Assembly: GCA_947168815.1 (NCBI GenBank)
Contig: CAMVNG010000001.1
Coordinates: 186,001 to 250,000 of the forward strand
Reading direction: 5' to 3'
Source: an uncultured bacterium
GTDB lineage: Bacteria > Patescibacteriota > Gracilibacteria > Absconditabacterales > Absconditicoccaceae
DNA: 64,000 nt
The notes beneath the pieces were generated by a model that was not told the DNA's origin, searched no databases, and worked only from the letters and a program-made list of their open reading frames with translations. A program made the translations under genes and the position numbers. Shown here in pieces: positions 11,391 through 22,172 of this stretch; the first letter of the stretch is position 1; every line of letters begins with the position of its first letter.

Positions 11391-11774
11391 ATGACAAAAG
11401 TAACAATCCAATGGGGTGAACTCCTACTATGCTTTTTTTCTCTTGCATTAGGAGTAAACTTGATGCTGATTGAGTCAGCGTGGTTTATGGTTCTCATTGT
11501 ATTTCTTGGTCTCTGGCTTATCTATGCTGGAAAAAGATTACATAAAGCCATTGAAGCTATGAAAGCTCATCAGCAGTCTGGAATGGTTTGGTTATTCGCC
11601 TTATCATTCATCTTTAGTTTTCTTATCTTTGCCTACAGTTATTTCCAAGCGGAATTATTCCCAAGAGTAATCAACTGGGGACTTGTTGGAATGGTATTTT
11701 CTGTACTTGTTTTCCTTGGAAGCATATACTATGGAACAAATGTGCTACAAGTAATAGAGAAACACATTCCGTAA
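11391..11774 (+). CDS. Small four-helix membrane protein, no TGA
   Basis: 127 residues from ATG 11391; a TTG at 11367 is in frame, but it lies almost against the -10 box, so the ATG is preferred. Four hydrophobic segments can be seen: LLLCFFSLALGVNLMLI, WFMVLIVFLGLWLIYAG, WLFALSFIFSFLIFAYSYF and LVGMVFSVLVFLGSIYYG, with a short charged loop (KRLHKAIEAMKAHQQ) between the second and third. Family not recognised. All glycines are GGN and the gene has its own promoter and strong terminator, so it belongs to the TGA-free single-gene class. Confidence 0.75.
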   Translation: MTKVTIQWGELLLCFFSLALGVNLMLIESAWFMVLIVFLGLWLIYAGKRLHKAIEAMKAHQQSGMVWLFALSFIFSFLIFAYSYFQAELFPRVINWGLVGMVFSVLVFLGSIYYGTNVLQVIEKHIP

Positions 11775-11793
11775 AAGAGAAGAAATACGAGTC

Positions 11794-11828
11794 ACTAGCA
11801 GAGCAAATTGCCCTGCTAGTTTTTTTAT
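11794..11828 (+). terminator. Intrinsic terminator
   Basis: ACTAGCAG (11794-11801) pairs with CTGCTAGT (11813-11820), followed by seven T. Confidence 0.9.
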
Positions 11829-11869
11829 AAAATGAAAATTTTAAAAAGAATAACAAACTTTGTGAAAAA

Positions 11870-11898
11870 TTGACATTTTTATTTTTTATGTATAAAAT
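11870..11898 (+). promoter_or_regulatory. Promoter of the M23/NlpC gene
   Basis: TTGACA (11870-11875) and TAAAAT (11893-11898) with 17 bp between, 34 bases before the ATG. Confidence 0.6.
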
Positions 11899-11931
11899 TA
11901 GCTATAGATTTTAGAAAATAGGAAAACAACC

Positions 11932-13788
11932 ATGTCCCACAAATTGAAAAACATGAGAATTTCAAATGTACGTGCTAATTTCCATCAAAGATTCTGAAAC
12001 AGAATTCTAAGAAAGCACCACAAATGAAGAAGAGTTGATAAAGCATTCAACACTTCAAATTTCTTATATCGCCATTGGCTTCACATAGGAGAATTATGTG
12101 TAGCAGGATTACTAAGCTTTTCAACAATCATTTTCTGAAATTGAACTCAAACACCAAACAATCAAGAACTTGTCTATCCACTTCAAGAAGTATCAACTCT
12201 TGAATGTAGGACAGAGAGTTGGGACACTCTAAACCAAAATTGTAAAATAACACTTCCTATTATCGCATGAGCAAACTATAAAAATTATATTTGAGACAAA
12301 ACATATACAGATATCTATTCAGTACTATACGGAGGAAACTATCATTCATGATGGGACGTTAATAATGGTAGCCACTATGGTGTAGATATTGCAACAGCAA
12401 AATGAACACCACTATATGCAATTGCTGATGGTAAAGTATATTTTGCATGAGAACAAACAGGATATGGAAACGTTGTAAAAATAGAATTTATCTATCAATG
12501 AATAAAATATTTTGCAATCTACTGACATATGAGTTCTATCAATGTAAAAGAAGGTGATAGTGTTACAAAAGGACAAAAAATCTGATCAGTAGGAAACTCG
12601 TGAGTAACAATGTGATGACTAGGTGGTTATCATGTTCACTTTGAAATCGCAAAATGAGATTCATGAAGACCTGTATATGCATTCTACGGATGTAGTGATT
12701 TAAGCAAATGAGGAATAGAAATTATTAATAATGGACTATGTAGAACAGAAATGTTCTCTCGTACTTTAGATCCAATTGCATTGCTTGAATGAGCCAAAGC
12801 AAAACTACCACATACAACAAACACAGTTGCTCAAGCTCCTCAAGAACATCAAGCCGCTGAAAATGCAGTTAATCAAGATGATCGTGAACAAGTTATAAAA
12901 ATTGCAAAACTATATATATGAAGTCCATACCAAATGGGATGAACAGGAACACTTCCTGGTATGGCAACAGACTGTAGTAATTTCACTAAAAATGTTTTTG
13001 CAAATGTTGGTATTACACTAGAAAGAAGTGCTGCAGAACAAGCATATCAATTCTCAATAGGATGATACTGGTATGATACACTAGATATGGCTGAAATTTG
13101 AGACTTAATCTTCTTTAAAAATACTTATACTTCAGACCAAGAAATTACTCACGTATGAATCTATGTCGGAAATAATATGATGATTCATGCTGGAACAAAG
13201 AAAGTAGAAATTGTTAGCCTTGATGCTTACCGAAAAGAACACTTTAAAGGTATTTGATCATTCAAATATCTCTATAAAAACTACAATAAACAAATTGCAC
13301 AAAATAATTTTATAAAAATAAGTAGTGTCCCTACATCTCAAAATAAAGTAGATACCATTACAAAAGTTGAAGGAACTAAACAAGAAGTAAAGCAAGAAGA
13401 AAAACAAGAACATCAAGTTGCACTAACTACTGAAAACAAAATTACATTAGATGATTCTAAATTAGATTCAACAGGAAAACAATTCTTCAAAGAATGGAAA
13501 ATTGAAATTACTTGAGACATCCAATCTACATTAAAAAAATGAGAAACAAGGACCTTAAAACTAAAGATAATGAAAGAAAATGGAGATCTCTATAATGGAG
13601 TTCTTAAACAACCTATTATGTTCATTTCAAATTCAACGAACGTTTCAATAGATCCTGTTGTTATTTCACTTGTTAAAAACTGAGAGGTAGAAATAAAAAT
13701 TAAAGCAGGACAACAAGCAGGAAATGTATATATAGCAGTTAATCTTTGAACAAACAAAATGTGAGGTTTTAATATTAAAGTTGAATAA
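11932..13788 (+). CDS. Two-domain peptidoglycan hydrolase: M23 endopeptidase + NlpC/P60
   Basis: 618 residues with many TGA-Gly codons. A hydrophobic segment (LHIGELCVAGLLSFSTIIFG, about residues 51-70) serves as signal or anchor after a basic cytoplasmic end. The LytM/M23 domain has the zinc ligands: His148 with Asp152 in SHYGVDIAT and His236 in GYHVHFEIAKG. The NlpC/P60 domain has Cys348 in ATDCSNFTKNVF and His407 in ITHVGIYVGNNMM. A Lys/Glu/Gln linker leads to a C-terminal beta domain (about 490-618) resembling a big-type binding module. Both enzymes cut peptide stems in murein. It has its own promoter and terminator. In a host-attached bacterium it might act on its own or a neighbour's wall; that is inference. 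Confidence 0.92.
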
Positions 13789-13808
13789 TCATTAATAAAA
13801 ATATCCGA

Positions 13809-13840
13809 GAAGAATGGCAACTGACCATTCTTCTTTTTTA
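13809..13840 (+). terminator. Intrinsic terminator after the wall hydrolase
   Basis: GAAGAATGG (13809-13817) pairs with CCATTCTTC (13825-13833), then TTTTTT. Confidence 0.9.
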
Positions 13841-13844
13841 TTTT

Positions 13845-13886
13845 TAAAAAATTAAAAAGTCACACCGTTAATTTAACAGTGCGACT
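13845..13886 (-). terminator. Intrinsic terminator of the minus-strand operon 15643-13940
   Basis: On the minus strand GTCGCACTGTTAA and TTAACGGTGTGAC pair over about 12 bp with two G-T wobbles, followed by TTTTTAATTTTT. Confidence 0.8.
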
Positions 13887-13939
13887 AATTGATCTTAAAC
13901 CAACAATCTCATAAATAACCTTCATCATCAATAATCTTC

Positions 13940-14503
13940 CTATGGTAAAGAAGATTCCTGATGACATAAACGGATATTCATAACACGAGTTGGCAATTGA
14001 GGAGCATCTACAGAACAAAACTCATCATCAAGAATAAAATCGTCAATTTTTACTCCATTGTCCGTTAAGACAAATAGAATTGGTAATTTCTTTCCCTTCA
14101 TGAAAATTTTCTCCTTCAATATTTCCCAAAGATCATGGACATCAATGATATTCTCACCCGAATCAAAAACCAGTTCAACATGATTGTTCCTAAAGTGCTC
14201 AAGTTTTTTTCGAAGCACCTTTAAAGAAAAATGTGATTTATAATAACTCATCGCATCCAAATCATTCAACTGATTTTCAAGCACAAGCGTCTTAATATCA
14301 GGGAATTCTATAACCCTTGAACTCCTTTTTACTTTTCTGAAATTCAGAATTTCAAAACCAACTCTCTCAAAAAGAGCAATAATATCTCCTACCCTTCTTT
14401 TCCCAATGCTATTCAAAGCAATCAATACTCGATACTCCATACGCAATTTGTTTTTTTTATTATTATATTTTACAGTATATTTATTTTTCCATCTAAATAC
14501 CAT
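13940..14503 (-). CDS. Unknown protein with weak nucleoside-diphosphate-kinase-like N-terminus
   Basis: 187 residues from ATG 14503, 6 bp after the glycosyltransferase stop; an internal ATG at 14440 would give 166 residues starting MEYRVLIALNSIGKRRVGD. From there the pattern of a short strand, a basic turn and GDIIALFERVGFEILNFRK resembles the start of NDK proteins, but the catalytic His motif is absent, so I do not call it NDK. The C-terminal half (KKLPILFVLTDNGVKIDDF) is unrecognised. It contains no TGA although the glycosyltransferase just upstream uses many. Confidence 0.65.
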   Translation of the reverse strand: MVFRWKNKYTVKYNNKKNKLRMEYRVLIALNSIGKRRVGDIIALFERVGFEILNFRKVKRSSRVIEFPDIKTLVLENQLNDLDAMSYYKSHFSLKVLRKKLEHFRNNHVELVFDSGENIIDVHDLWEILKEKIFMKGKKLPILFVLTDNGVKIDDFILDDEFCSVDAPQLPTRVMNIRLCHQESSLP

Positions 14504-14509
14504 AATATT

Positions 14510-15643
14510 TTATCTATACTTCTCTAGCTTTCCTCTAATAGTCTCCGAAATAACCTTTCTATCCCATTTTTTTTCAAAAAATTCTTTCATTATTGACTCC
14601 AAATATTCTATGTTTTTATTCTTTGCTAACATTCAACTCTCTTCTCAGACAAGTTCAGATGTTGCTCACTCAGCAAATCACAATACTGGAACTCACATAA
14701 GAAGAGCCTCTACTGTTCATATTCAGAAACTCTCTTTAGTTAAATTAATCAACCCTGAAGAATCTCTAATAATTTCTTCCATTCACTCAGGGTTCCATCA
14801 TGTAAAAATAACGGTATCTCAAGCTAAAGCCTTTAACTCATTCTCATCTGGACCAGAACCAATAACTATCAAAGGTAATTTCAACCTATTAAAGAGATTA
14901 ATTATAGTACCCGTCTCTCTAACAAAATTTACAAGTCTTCCTACATATACAAAATAGGGCATTACTCTATGAGAAATTCAAGAGAACCAATATTTATCTG
15001 CAATCTTAGGATATTTAACTGTTGCATCCTTAATTCAATATATTTCCTCAGCTAAAGATTTTGTATATTCACTATTACAAACAACACTAGTAAATGTAGT
15101 AAACTTTTTATCCCACTTCCTCAATCTTGGAACAATTAAATTGAATATTTTATTTTTCCATCCCTTCAATTTCTTATTATATTCCTCATAATGACTCCAT
15201 ATATACTGCATAGGAGAATGAAGATATAAATAAGTAGGGACTCACTCTATAGGTGTTATATTTTTAGCTATAGCAAATGAAGAAATTTGAATCTCATCAG
15301 GATTCCATTTTTTTATTTTCTTAGAAAGTAATTTCATCAATTCAGGATAAAACACCATCAAATTACGATAATCAAAAATTGAAGAAAGAACCTTAATCTT
15401 TCTCTTTGTACAATAAAGGAAAATTCTATTGATCCATTTTGGAAGTGTTTGGATAATTTTCACTTTATAAAACGAATCTTTTCATGGAATTGGGACCTCT
15501 AATTCCTCAAAATTTGAAATTAACGTAAAAAGTACTATCTCGATTTCAGGTCAATGTTTTCTCAATGTTTTAATCAACAAATCATTAAGTACGTTAAGAA
15601 CACCTCATGGCATCGTCCAACAATTAACAAAAGCTACTTTCAT
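14510..15643 (-). CDS. Glycosyltransferase family 4 (GT-B)
   Basis: 377 residues. The N-terminal Rossmann half opens MKVAFVNCWTMPGGVLNVLND, with the glycine-rich acceptor loop. The C-terminal half has YFVYVGRLV, LPLIVIGSGPDENELK and the donor-binding segment SFGIGTVEALLMGVPVFG, with the spaced glutamates of retaining GT4 enzymes. It would transfer a sugar from a nucleotide donor to a lipid or polysaccharide acceptor at the inner face of the membrane. It lies 22 bp after the M3 peptidase and 6 bp before the unknown 13940 gene. A MOP flippase elsewhere (35738) may use such products. Confidence 0.85.
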
Positions 15644-15665
15644 AGTATGTGCTCAAAAAAATAAA

Positions 15666-17642
15666 CTATAATAATCAATATTTCTTCATTAACTCCTCAG
15701 GATTCATACTTCTTCCCATAAAATCTTCAAACAAAAGCTTTGCATCTTTTCTACATCATTCTTTTAAAATACAATCTCTATATTTATATCCAATTTCTGA
15801 ATTAAACATTCACTCCTCTTTTATCTTAGAAAAAACATCAGCTCAATATGCCTCTGCCCACATATATGAATAATATTTAGCCTCATAACCTCAGCCAAAT
15901 ATGTGTAAAAATGCACAATACATCTTATATTCATCTCATCTTTGAAAATAAGAATGCTTATTAACTTCATCCAAAATCTTCTGATCTAATTCATCTATAT
16001 TTTCAGGAATTTTTCACTGATAAAGTGAATTATCAACTAACGCTAACTCATTCTGCCTAGCCACAAAATATCACATCATAAAAGTCTTCAATTCATCCAA
16101 TTTATCCAAAATATCATTAGGTAGAGGCTCTCATGTAAGATAATGCTTTGACAAAGAAACTAAACTCTCTCTTTCATTTACCCAATTCTCCATTAACTGA
16201 GAAGGCAACTCAACGAAATCCCATTCAATATTAAATCAATTCAAGTAAGCATATTTCGAATCAGCTAACATCGCATGCAATGCATGTCAAAACTCATGGA
16301 ATAATGTCTCAACATTCCTCAAATAAAGCAAAGTCTTACCATCTTCATTCTTCTGAATATTTGCAACATTAACAATTATCGGTAATTTTCCATCCACTTT
16401 TTCTCTTAAAATATCAGCCCAAGCTCAAGGTCTTTTCCCCTTACGATAAAAGGCATCCAAAACATAATAAGCAACAAGTTCTCAATCTTTATACACCTCA
16501 TACCATTTTTCCTCTCATTCTCATTGTTCAACTACTTTACGTAATTCAACTCACAAAAAACCCTTAACAAATCCATGTAACCACGCTAAAGTCTCCTCAA
16601 ATTCAAAATATTGTTTAATTTTATTCTCATCTAATAAATAATGAGTTTCTTTATATTTTCTCACATAATAGGCAACATCACTAGCTTTAATTTCATCGAT
16701 TCAAAAAACTTTTTTCAAAAACTCCATTTCATCCGATGTCTTTTTTAACGCAAGTTCAGAAATATTCGAAATAAATGATACAACAGTTCAAGGGTCTTGA
16801 GCCATGGTATCCCATAAGAACATCTCTGCAGCGTTTTTATATCATAATATCTTTGCCTTCATTTGCGACAAAGAAATTAGTTTCAAAGCAATAGGTCTAT
16901 TATCGAATTTTCAACTTGAAGCCCATGATTGCTGTCTATTATAAACTTCTTCTCTAATATGAGAATCACTACAATACTTCAAAAGATCTCCTAACATTGT
17001 AGGATCTGCATCAAAAGAATATCAAGGAGTATCTCATGCAAGCCTCTTAGCCTTTTCTAATGTCAATCTTGGCATTTCTTTTAACATCGAATCATCCTCA
17101 AGATGATATAAAAACCCTGCCTGATCATCAACAACATTATGCTGAAATATTTCTGACTGTTTAGAATACTCTTTATTAATTTTTTTAATTTCTTCCTGTT
17201 GATTTTGAGGTAAATCAATACCTCTTTGTTGATAATTTTTAATCCAAAGTTCTATGATTCTCTTTTGATCAGCATCTAAAGGATAATTATCTCTCATCCA
17301 AAGTAATTTTTCATAATACTCTTTAGAATACTGTTGTTCATTAACAAGATCTTGTAAATGAGGTCTAAAATCTGAAATAATATTTCTCAACTCTGATTCA
17401 TTATAACAATTGTCTAAATGATTAATAATTCTCCACAAATAATCAAAATCAGAGGACTCAACAAAATCACTAAATTGCAATTCATTCCCCTTTTTTTGTA
17501 TCAATACCTCAAACTTTTCTTTCTCCTCTCTCAATAAATCATCCAAAAGTTCTGGCAATACTGAAAAAGCTTCCTTTTGTCTAAATAAAGAAAAATCAGG
17601 GATTCAATTCTTTTTCAATTCAGCTATTAATTTATCTTTCAT
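15666..17642 (-). CDS. pepF: Oligoendopeptidase F-like M3 metallopeptidase
   Basis: 658 residues. The zinc motif HEFGHALHAM (His about 449) and a third ligand region ([18 protein letters not shown]) are the hallmarks of M3 thimet/oligoendopeptidase F enzymes, which cut short peptides in the cytoplasm. The N-terminal 200 residues are helical (PF08439-like lid), and the C-terminus has [18 protein letters not shown], also typical. The start at 17642 is the first ATG and gives family length. It shares a transcript with the glycosyltransferase downstream. It would provide amino acids from imported peptides, consistent with the peptide-binding protein at 41826. Confidence 0.93.
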
Positions 17643-17699
17643 AAGAAAACAGACATCAATAAAACAAACAAAAGAATAAAGATATCAAAAATAAATGCA

Positions 17700-17728
17700 A
17701 AAGAAAAAAGACCCGTAAAAACGGATCT
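17700..17728 (-). terminator. Intrinsic terminator of the surface protein gene
   Basis: On the minus strand AAGATCCGT-TTTT-ACGGGTCTT forms a 9-bp stem with one mismatch, followed by TTTTTTCTT. Confidence 0.75.
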
Positions 17729-17749
17729 TCTTCATTATAAGTAGCTATA

Positions 17750-19573
17750 TTAATTTCAAACTAAATCACTTGGGATATCAACATCTATAAGACCAAACGC
17801 CTTATCAATAAGCTGAGCATCACTATTTGTTGTTGAAGCATCTCATCTACACCAAGTACCATCAGAACCAGTACCTGCAACTGCATCACAAGTCCAAGTA
17901 AAGAGTTTCATTAATGATACTCAAGTATATTCAGAATAATCATTCGAAGTTATAATTGATTTAATTGTTGCTTTTCTCTTATCTGTAGGCAATGTTAAAG
18001 TATTATAAGAAACTAACTTTCCATGAATATACATTCTGTTTGTGAATAGCTCTGTTCCATCACCACCTCATAATAACAAACCATTAATAATAAAATTTCC
18101 TTTCAAATAATATGCTTGAGCCTTACCAGAAGCATCTATATATCAATATGAATTAAATTTCTGCATTGTTCATCAAGCGGCATTATTCACAAAAAGATTT
18201 CATCCATCAATAAATAAATTAATAGCTTTTGAGTTAGCAGTAAAATTATTCGTAAGAGAAACATTGGCATTTTTCACAATTAATGTCTTTCATGCAATAT
18301 CACTAGCACTTACATAAATTGTTCCAAAACTATTAGGTTTTACACAAGTAACGTCACCAAACGAAGTCGCTGCAGTTACCCACTTACCTCTACACAATCT
18401 TTCTGCATTCCTAGCTGTAGAATTAATAATATTTGAAATTGAAGAATCAGTTCTCAATAACAATGTAGATTTTAATTGGTTATTCTCGTAATACTCTTTC
18501 TGCAAATCTGTTACTTCATCAGTCAATCAAACTATACCTTTAATACCAAGGCTGAAGACAGTTGTACTAGCAGGAGTCGTTCAATCTCACCATGAAAGGA
18601 ATTTTCTTAAACAATCATCTTCACAAGCAGCACAAATTCAATTAACTGTAACTCAACTAGCTCTACTAGGATTTTCAGGATCACATTTTATATATTGAAG
18701 ATCTTTTCCATCAAAACTAAACATTTCGTTTACACAATGGTTTGAATTCAAAGAATTATTGATTGATTCATGAAATTGTCTTGTCTTATCAACATTTGCA
18801 GCTGTTCACTCCATAAATCATGAATTAACTCTTGCTCAAACAAGTCACATATGACCATAATCATCATAAATATAACCAAATGGATAAGTATTATTCAATC
18901 TCTGTAAACTACAAGTTAATTTTGCACTTGCTCATGTTAACATTCTATTAGTTACTGGACTATAAGCTACTCATGCAACCAAATTCATTGGTTCTGCAGA
19001 TACTCAAGAATAATAGTGAGAAATAGAACCATAAATTCCAAAAGAATCTGTTTGAGACTTATTAAACGTACCTAATTTCATCATTTCAGAAGCACATTCT
19101 TCAGTTCCACAACATGTTGTATACCATCATCAAGAAAGAACCAATCATGAATATTTTTTATCACTTTCAGGTAAGTTTTTTTCTGAACCCGTTAACCAAT
19201 CATGAGTTAATGGATCTAAGGGCCATATTCTACTATCACCTCTTTGAGAATTCCAATAGAACCCTCTAATTTGTGAAGCACAATAAATATCTTGCGAACC
19301 CGACTTTACAGAAATTTTTACAGGATCTTCTCACTCAACTTGCATTACAGGTAACCAAATAATACCTCATCAAAAATCGTTTCATCATACGCTAAAATGT
19401 ACCATTGAAAAATATTGATCCAAATACACTGATTTCAACAAAACCAATGTCTTTATCCAATCCTTTGAAGCAGCCATTGAAGAGGACATACCTCCCCAAA
19501 AAGCAAAAATTCAAAGTAATAATACAAGTTTTAAAGCAATCTTTTTTATACTTTTTTTGTTTAAACTTCCCAT
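17750..19573 (-). CDS. Secreted cysteine-containing surface protein, family unknown
   Basis: 607 residues with a clear signal peptide (KKIALKLVLLLGIFAFWGG, ending SMAA near residue 35). The first half has many aromatic residues and paired cysteines (YTTCCGTEEC; CAACEDDC). The second half (about 400-540) has short repeated beta strands such as KTLIVKNANVSLTNNFTAN and AINLFIDGGNLFVNNAAGG, suggesting a beta-helix. It ends with MYIHGKLVSYNTLTLPTD. This resembles large exported CPR surface proteins, possibly pilus-tip or adhesin components, but no known family is certain. It has its own terminator. Confidence 0.8.
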
Positions 19574-19712
19574 AATAAAATATAAGGAATATAAAATCTC
19601 TAACTAATTATACTAAAAAAAGGAAAAACTTCAAAAAAATATAAAGAAAATTACATCATTTATCTCAACTTAAATGAAAAACTTTTATATATTTTTTAAA
19701 AACAAGGTTCAC

Positions 19713-19741
19713 TTGAAATAGAACAACTAATTTCATATAGT
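19713..19741 (+). promoter_or_regulatory. Promoter of the 99-residue gene
   Basis: TTGAAA (19713-19718), 17-bp spacer, TATAGT (19736-19741), 49 bases before the ATG. Confidence 0.55.
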
Positions 19742-19790
19742 AATAATTCCACAAAACAAATATTCACTAACAAAAAAACTTATCAAATTT

Positions 19791-20090
19791 ATGCAAACAA
19801 CATTCACATTAGGTGCAGCTAAAAGATCAGAAAAAGTCCAAAAAGCATGCAAGCTCAATCAGTGCAAAAGCTTCGTTAAAATATGTTTTACTGCAGAAAA
19901 CTTATTAGACAAGCCAAGCACACACAACGAAAAAGTAGCTTTCTTCAAATGTAGCTCCTTCGGAATCATCGAAGAACACTCCTCTCCAAACCACTCTGAC
20001 GTTTTCTCCTATGAAACAAAAGGAGACGAAGTAATTGTAAGAGCTCATAAAGGTTACATTCTTGGTCCAGCTATCGCTGGTTACAAATAG
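19791..20090 (+). CDS. Unknown 99-residue protein, single-gene unit, no TGA
   Basis: Not recognised. It begins MQTTFTLGAAKRSEKVQKA and has four cysteines (KACKLNQCKSF; KICF; FKCSSF) that might form a small metal site or disulfides. It ends with a strand-rich part (GDEVIVRAHKGYILGPAIAG). It has six GGN glycines, no TGA, a GC content visibly above its neighbours, a consensus promoter and a terminator. It is isolated between two minus-strand operons. Confidence 0.65.
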   Translation: MQTTFTLGAAKRSEKVQKACKLNQCKSFVKICFTAENLLDKPSTHNEKVAFFKCSSFGIIEEHSSPNHSDVFSYETKGDEVIVRAHKGYILGPAIAGYK

Positions 20091-20103
20091 AAAGTATTAA
20101 CAA

Positions 20104-20136
20104 AAAAAAGGCGTAGTATAATATGCCTTTTTTCAA
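20104..20136 (+). terminator. Intrinsic terminator of the 99-residue gene
   Basis: AAAAAAGGC (20104-20112) pairs with GCCTTTTTT (20125-20133). Confidence 0.8.
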
Positions 20137-20165
20137 ATAAAAAAAGGAGCCTACAAGACTCCTAA
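20137..20165 (-). terminator. Intrinsic terminator of thrS
   Basis: On the minus strand AGGAG (20163-20159) pairs with CTCCT (20149-20145), then TTTTTTTA; 10 bases after the thrS stop. The stem is short (5 bp). Confidence 0.6.
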
Positions 20166-20172
20166 TTGATAA

Positions 20173-22050
20173 TTAAATTCTTCTTTCTTTTCTCTCAACT
20201 CTAACTTGTTCTAATAACTCATCAATTCATAATACATACTGTTTTTTGCTTCTAAATTCTCTTACTGACACAGTTTTACCTTCTACTTCTTTTTCACCAA
20301 CAATTAACACGTAAGGAATCTTCATTAGCTCAGCATTACGAATCTTTTTAGAGAAACTATCATTACTATCATCAACTTTTACTCTAAAGTCTTCCTTTCT
20401 CATCTTAGCTGCTAACTCAAATGCATAATCATTAAATTTATCAGCAACAGGTACTACTTGGAACTGTACAGGAGCTAACCAAAGAGGGAAAGCTCAACCG
20501 AATTGTTCAATCATAACTCACATAAATCTCTCCAATGATCATGAAATAGCTCTATGGATAACAACTGGTCTTTCTTTTTCTCCATCTTCATTTGTGAAAG
20601 AAAGATCAAATCTAACAGGTAAGTTAAAATCACATTGAATTGTAGCTAACTGCCATTCTCTACCAATAGCATCTTTGAACATAAAATCTAATTTTGGTCC
20701 ATAAAATGCTGCCTCACCTATACCAATCTTATATGGTAATTGATATTTTTCAGAAGCTTCTCTTAATGCTCATTCAGCCTTTTCCCATACACTATCATCT
20801 CCTAAGTATTTTCCTTCAGGTCCTCTTACAGAAAGTCTTACCCAATAATCATCAATCATACCCAATGTAGTATAGAACTTTTTAATAATCTCAACAATAG
20901 TTCATACTTCCTCAGTAATCTGACTTACACGACAGAATAAATGACCATCATCTTGTGTAATAGATCTAACACGAGTTAAACCTGAAAGTTGTCCCGTTTT
21001 TTCATCTCTATACACAGTTGCAGGTTCAAAATATCTAATAGGCATATCACGATAACTGAATTGATTATCAGCAAAAATCTGCATATGATGAGGACAATTC
21101 ATAGGTTTTAAGAAAAAAGATTCCTCTTTCCCTTGAACTCTAAAAAGCTCATCTCAGAACTTCTCAGCATGTCCTGACGTTTTATATAAATCTTCTTTAG
21201 CAAGATGTGGAGTCCAAACTCTTAAATATCCTTTATCCTTATGTAATTCCCATAAATAATCTTCAACTTCTTTTCTAATAATCATACCATTAGGTTGTAA
21301 TAATGGCAAACCTGAACCAACCAATGGAGAAATAGTAAAGATCTTTAACTTTTGTCCAAGGATTCTATGATCTCTCTTTTTAGCTTCATCCATCATATGT
21401 TGATAATCCTGAAGCTCTTCTTTTGTATCAAAAGCTAATCAATAAACTCTCACCATCATAACATTATTAGAATTACCTCTCCAATATGCTCAAGCAAGTT
21501 TATCCAATTTAAATGCCTTTGTATCCAATTCTTTAGTATTTTCAACATGTGGTCATTCACACATATCTAAGAAAGTAACGAATTTTCCATTAAATTTTTC
21601 TGGAAATTTTTCTTGTAAATATGAAGTAACCTTCTCATAATATGCGATATATTCTGGATCAATACCTCTTAACAAAGCATCTTTAGCTCCATCAACAATG
21701 GTATTTGCATAGAATGTTATTTCTTCTCAATTAGCAGCAAATTCAGATCTCATTTCTTCCTTATACTTCTGTTTCATAAGATCTACTACTAGTTTTTTAG
21801 ATTCATCATCTGATAAAGAGAACAAAACAAAATCCTGATTCTCTTTAACAATCTTCTCCATTTGATTCTGAATCTTTTTCAAGTCTTCTTCTTTTATCTG
21901 TTTTTCTGAAGAGAACAAAAAATCATAATAGAATCCATTATCGATAGCAGGACCAATAGCAACTTCAACATCCCATTGCTGTTCTCTTTGTACTGCTTGT
22001 GCAAGGATATGTGAAAGAGAATGTCTCTTTCTTAATAATGCATCTTCCAT
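20173..22050 (-). CDS. thrS: Threonyl-tRNA synthetase lacking the TGS domain
   Basis: 625 residues, cytoplasmic; charges tRNA-Thr. The protein begins directly in the N2 editing domain: [12 protein letters not shown] gives the HxxxH pair and DMCEGPHVENT the Cys/His pair that clears Ser-tRNA-Thr. The usual N-terminal TGS (N1) domain of about 60 residues is absent. Class II motifs are clear: motif 2 [12 protein letters not shown] (Cys is a zinc ligand) and the [16 protein letters not shown] segment. The anticodon-binding domain closes the protein ([32 protein letters not shown]). The ATG at 22050 follows a threonine attenuator at 22086-22183, so expression is predicted to rise when Thr-tRNA-Thr is scarce. 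Confidence 0.96.
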
Positions 22051-22085
22051 AAGATATAATACAGAATATAAAACCGTTTTTCAGT

Positions 22086-22121
22086 AAACAAAAACCCTTG
22101 ACTTGCAAGAGCTTTCAAAGG
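22086..22121 (-). terminator. Attenuator (leader terminator) of thrS
   Basis: On the minus strand CCTTTGA (22121-22115) pairs with TCAAGGG (22101-22095), 7 bp including one G-T, with a 13-base loop, followed by TTTTTGTTT (22094-22086). It lies between the Thr leader ORF and the thrS start, where transcription would end by default. Confidence 0.75.
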
Positions 22122-22172
22122 AATATTATAAAACCACGAAAACCCTTGCCGAATTAATCGGTTGTGGTGGTT
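22116..22172 (-). promoter_or_regulatory. Competing leader hairpins of the thrS attenuator
   Basis: Two arrangements exclude each other. (a) AACCAC inside the Thr codons (22172-22167) pairs with GTGGTT (22137-22132), enclosing CCGA/TCGG (22161-22149); this leaves the terminator free to form. (b) CAAGGG (22148-22143) pairs with CCTTTG (22121-22116), the left arm of the terminator, and prevents it. CAAGGGTTTT occurs twice, once as antiterminator and once as the terminator's right arm, so the two copies compete for one partner. A ribosome stalled on the Thr codons would cover AACCAC and favour (b). Confidence 0.75.

Noticed and set aside
14406-14957. 183-codon plus-strand open frame opposite the glycosyltransferase and the 13940 gene
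   Set aside because: Composition is a shadow of the minus-strand genes; no family features.
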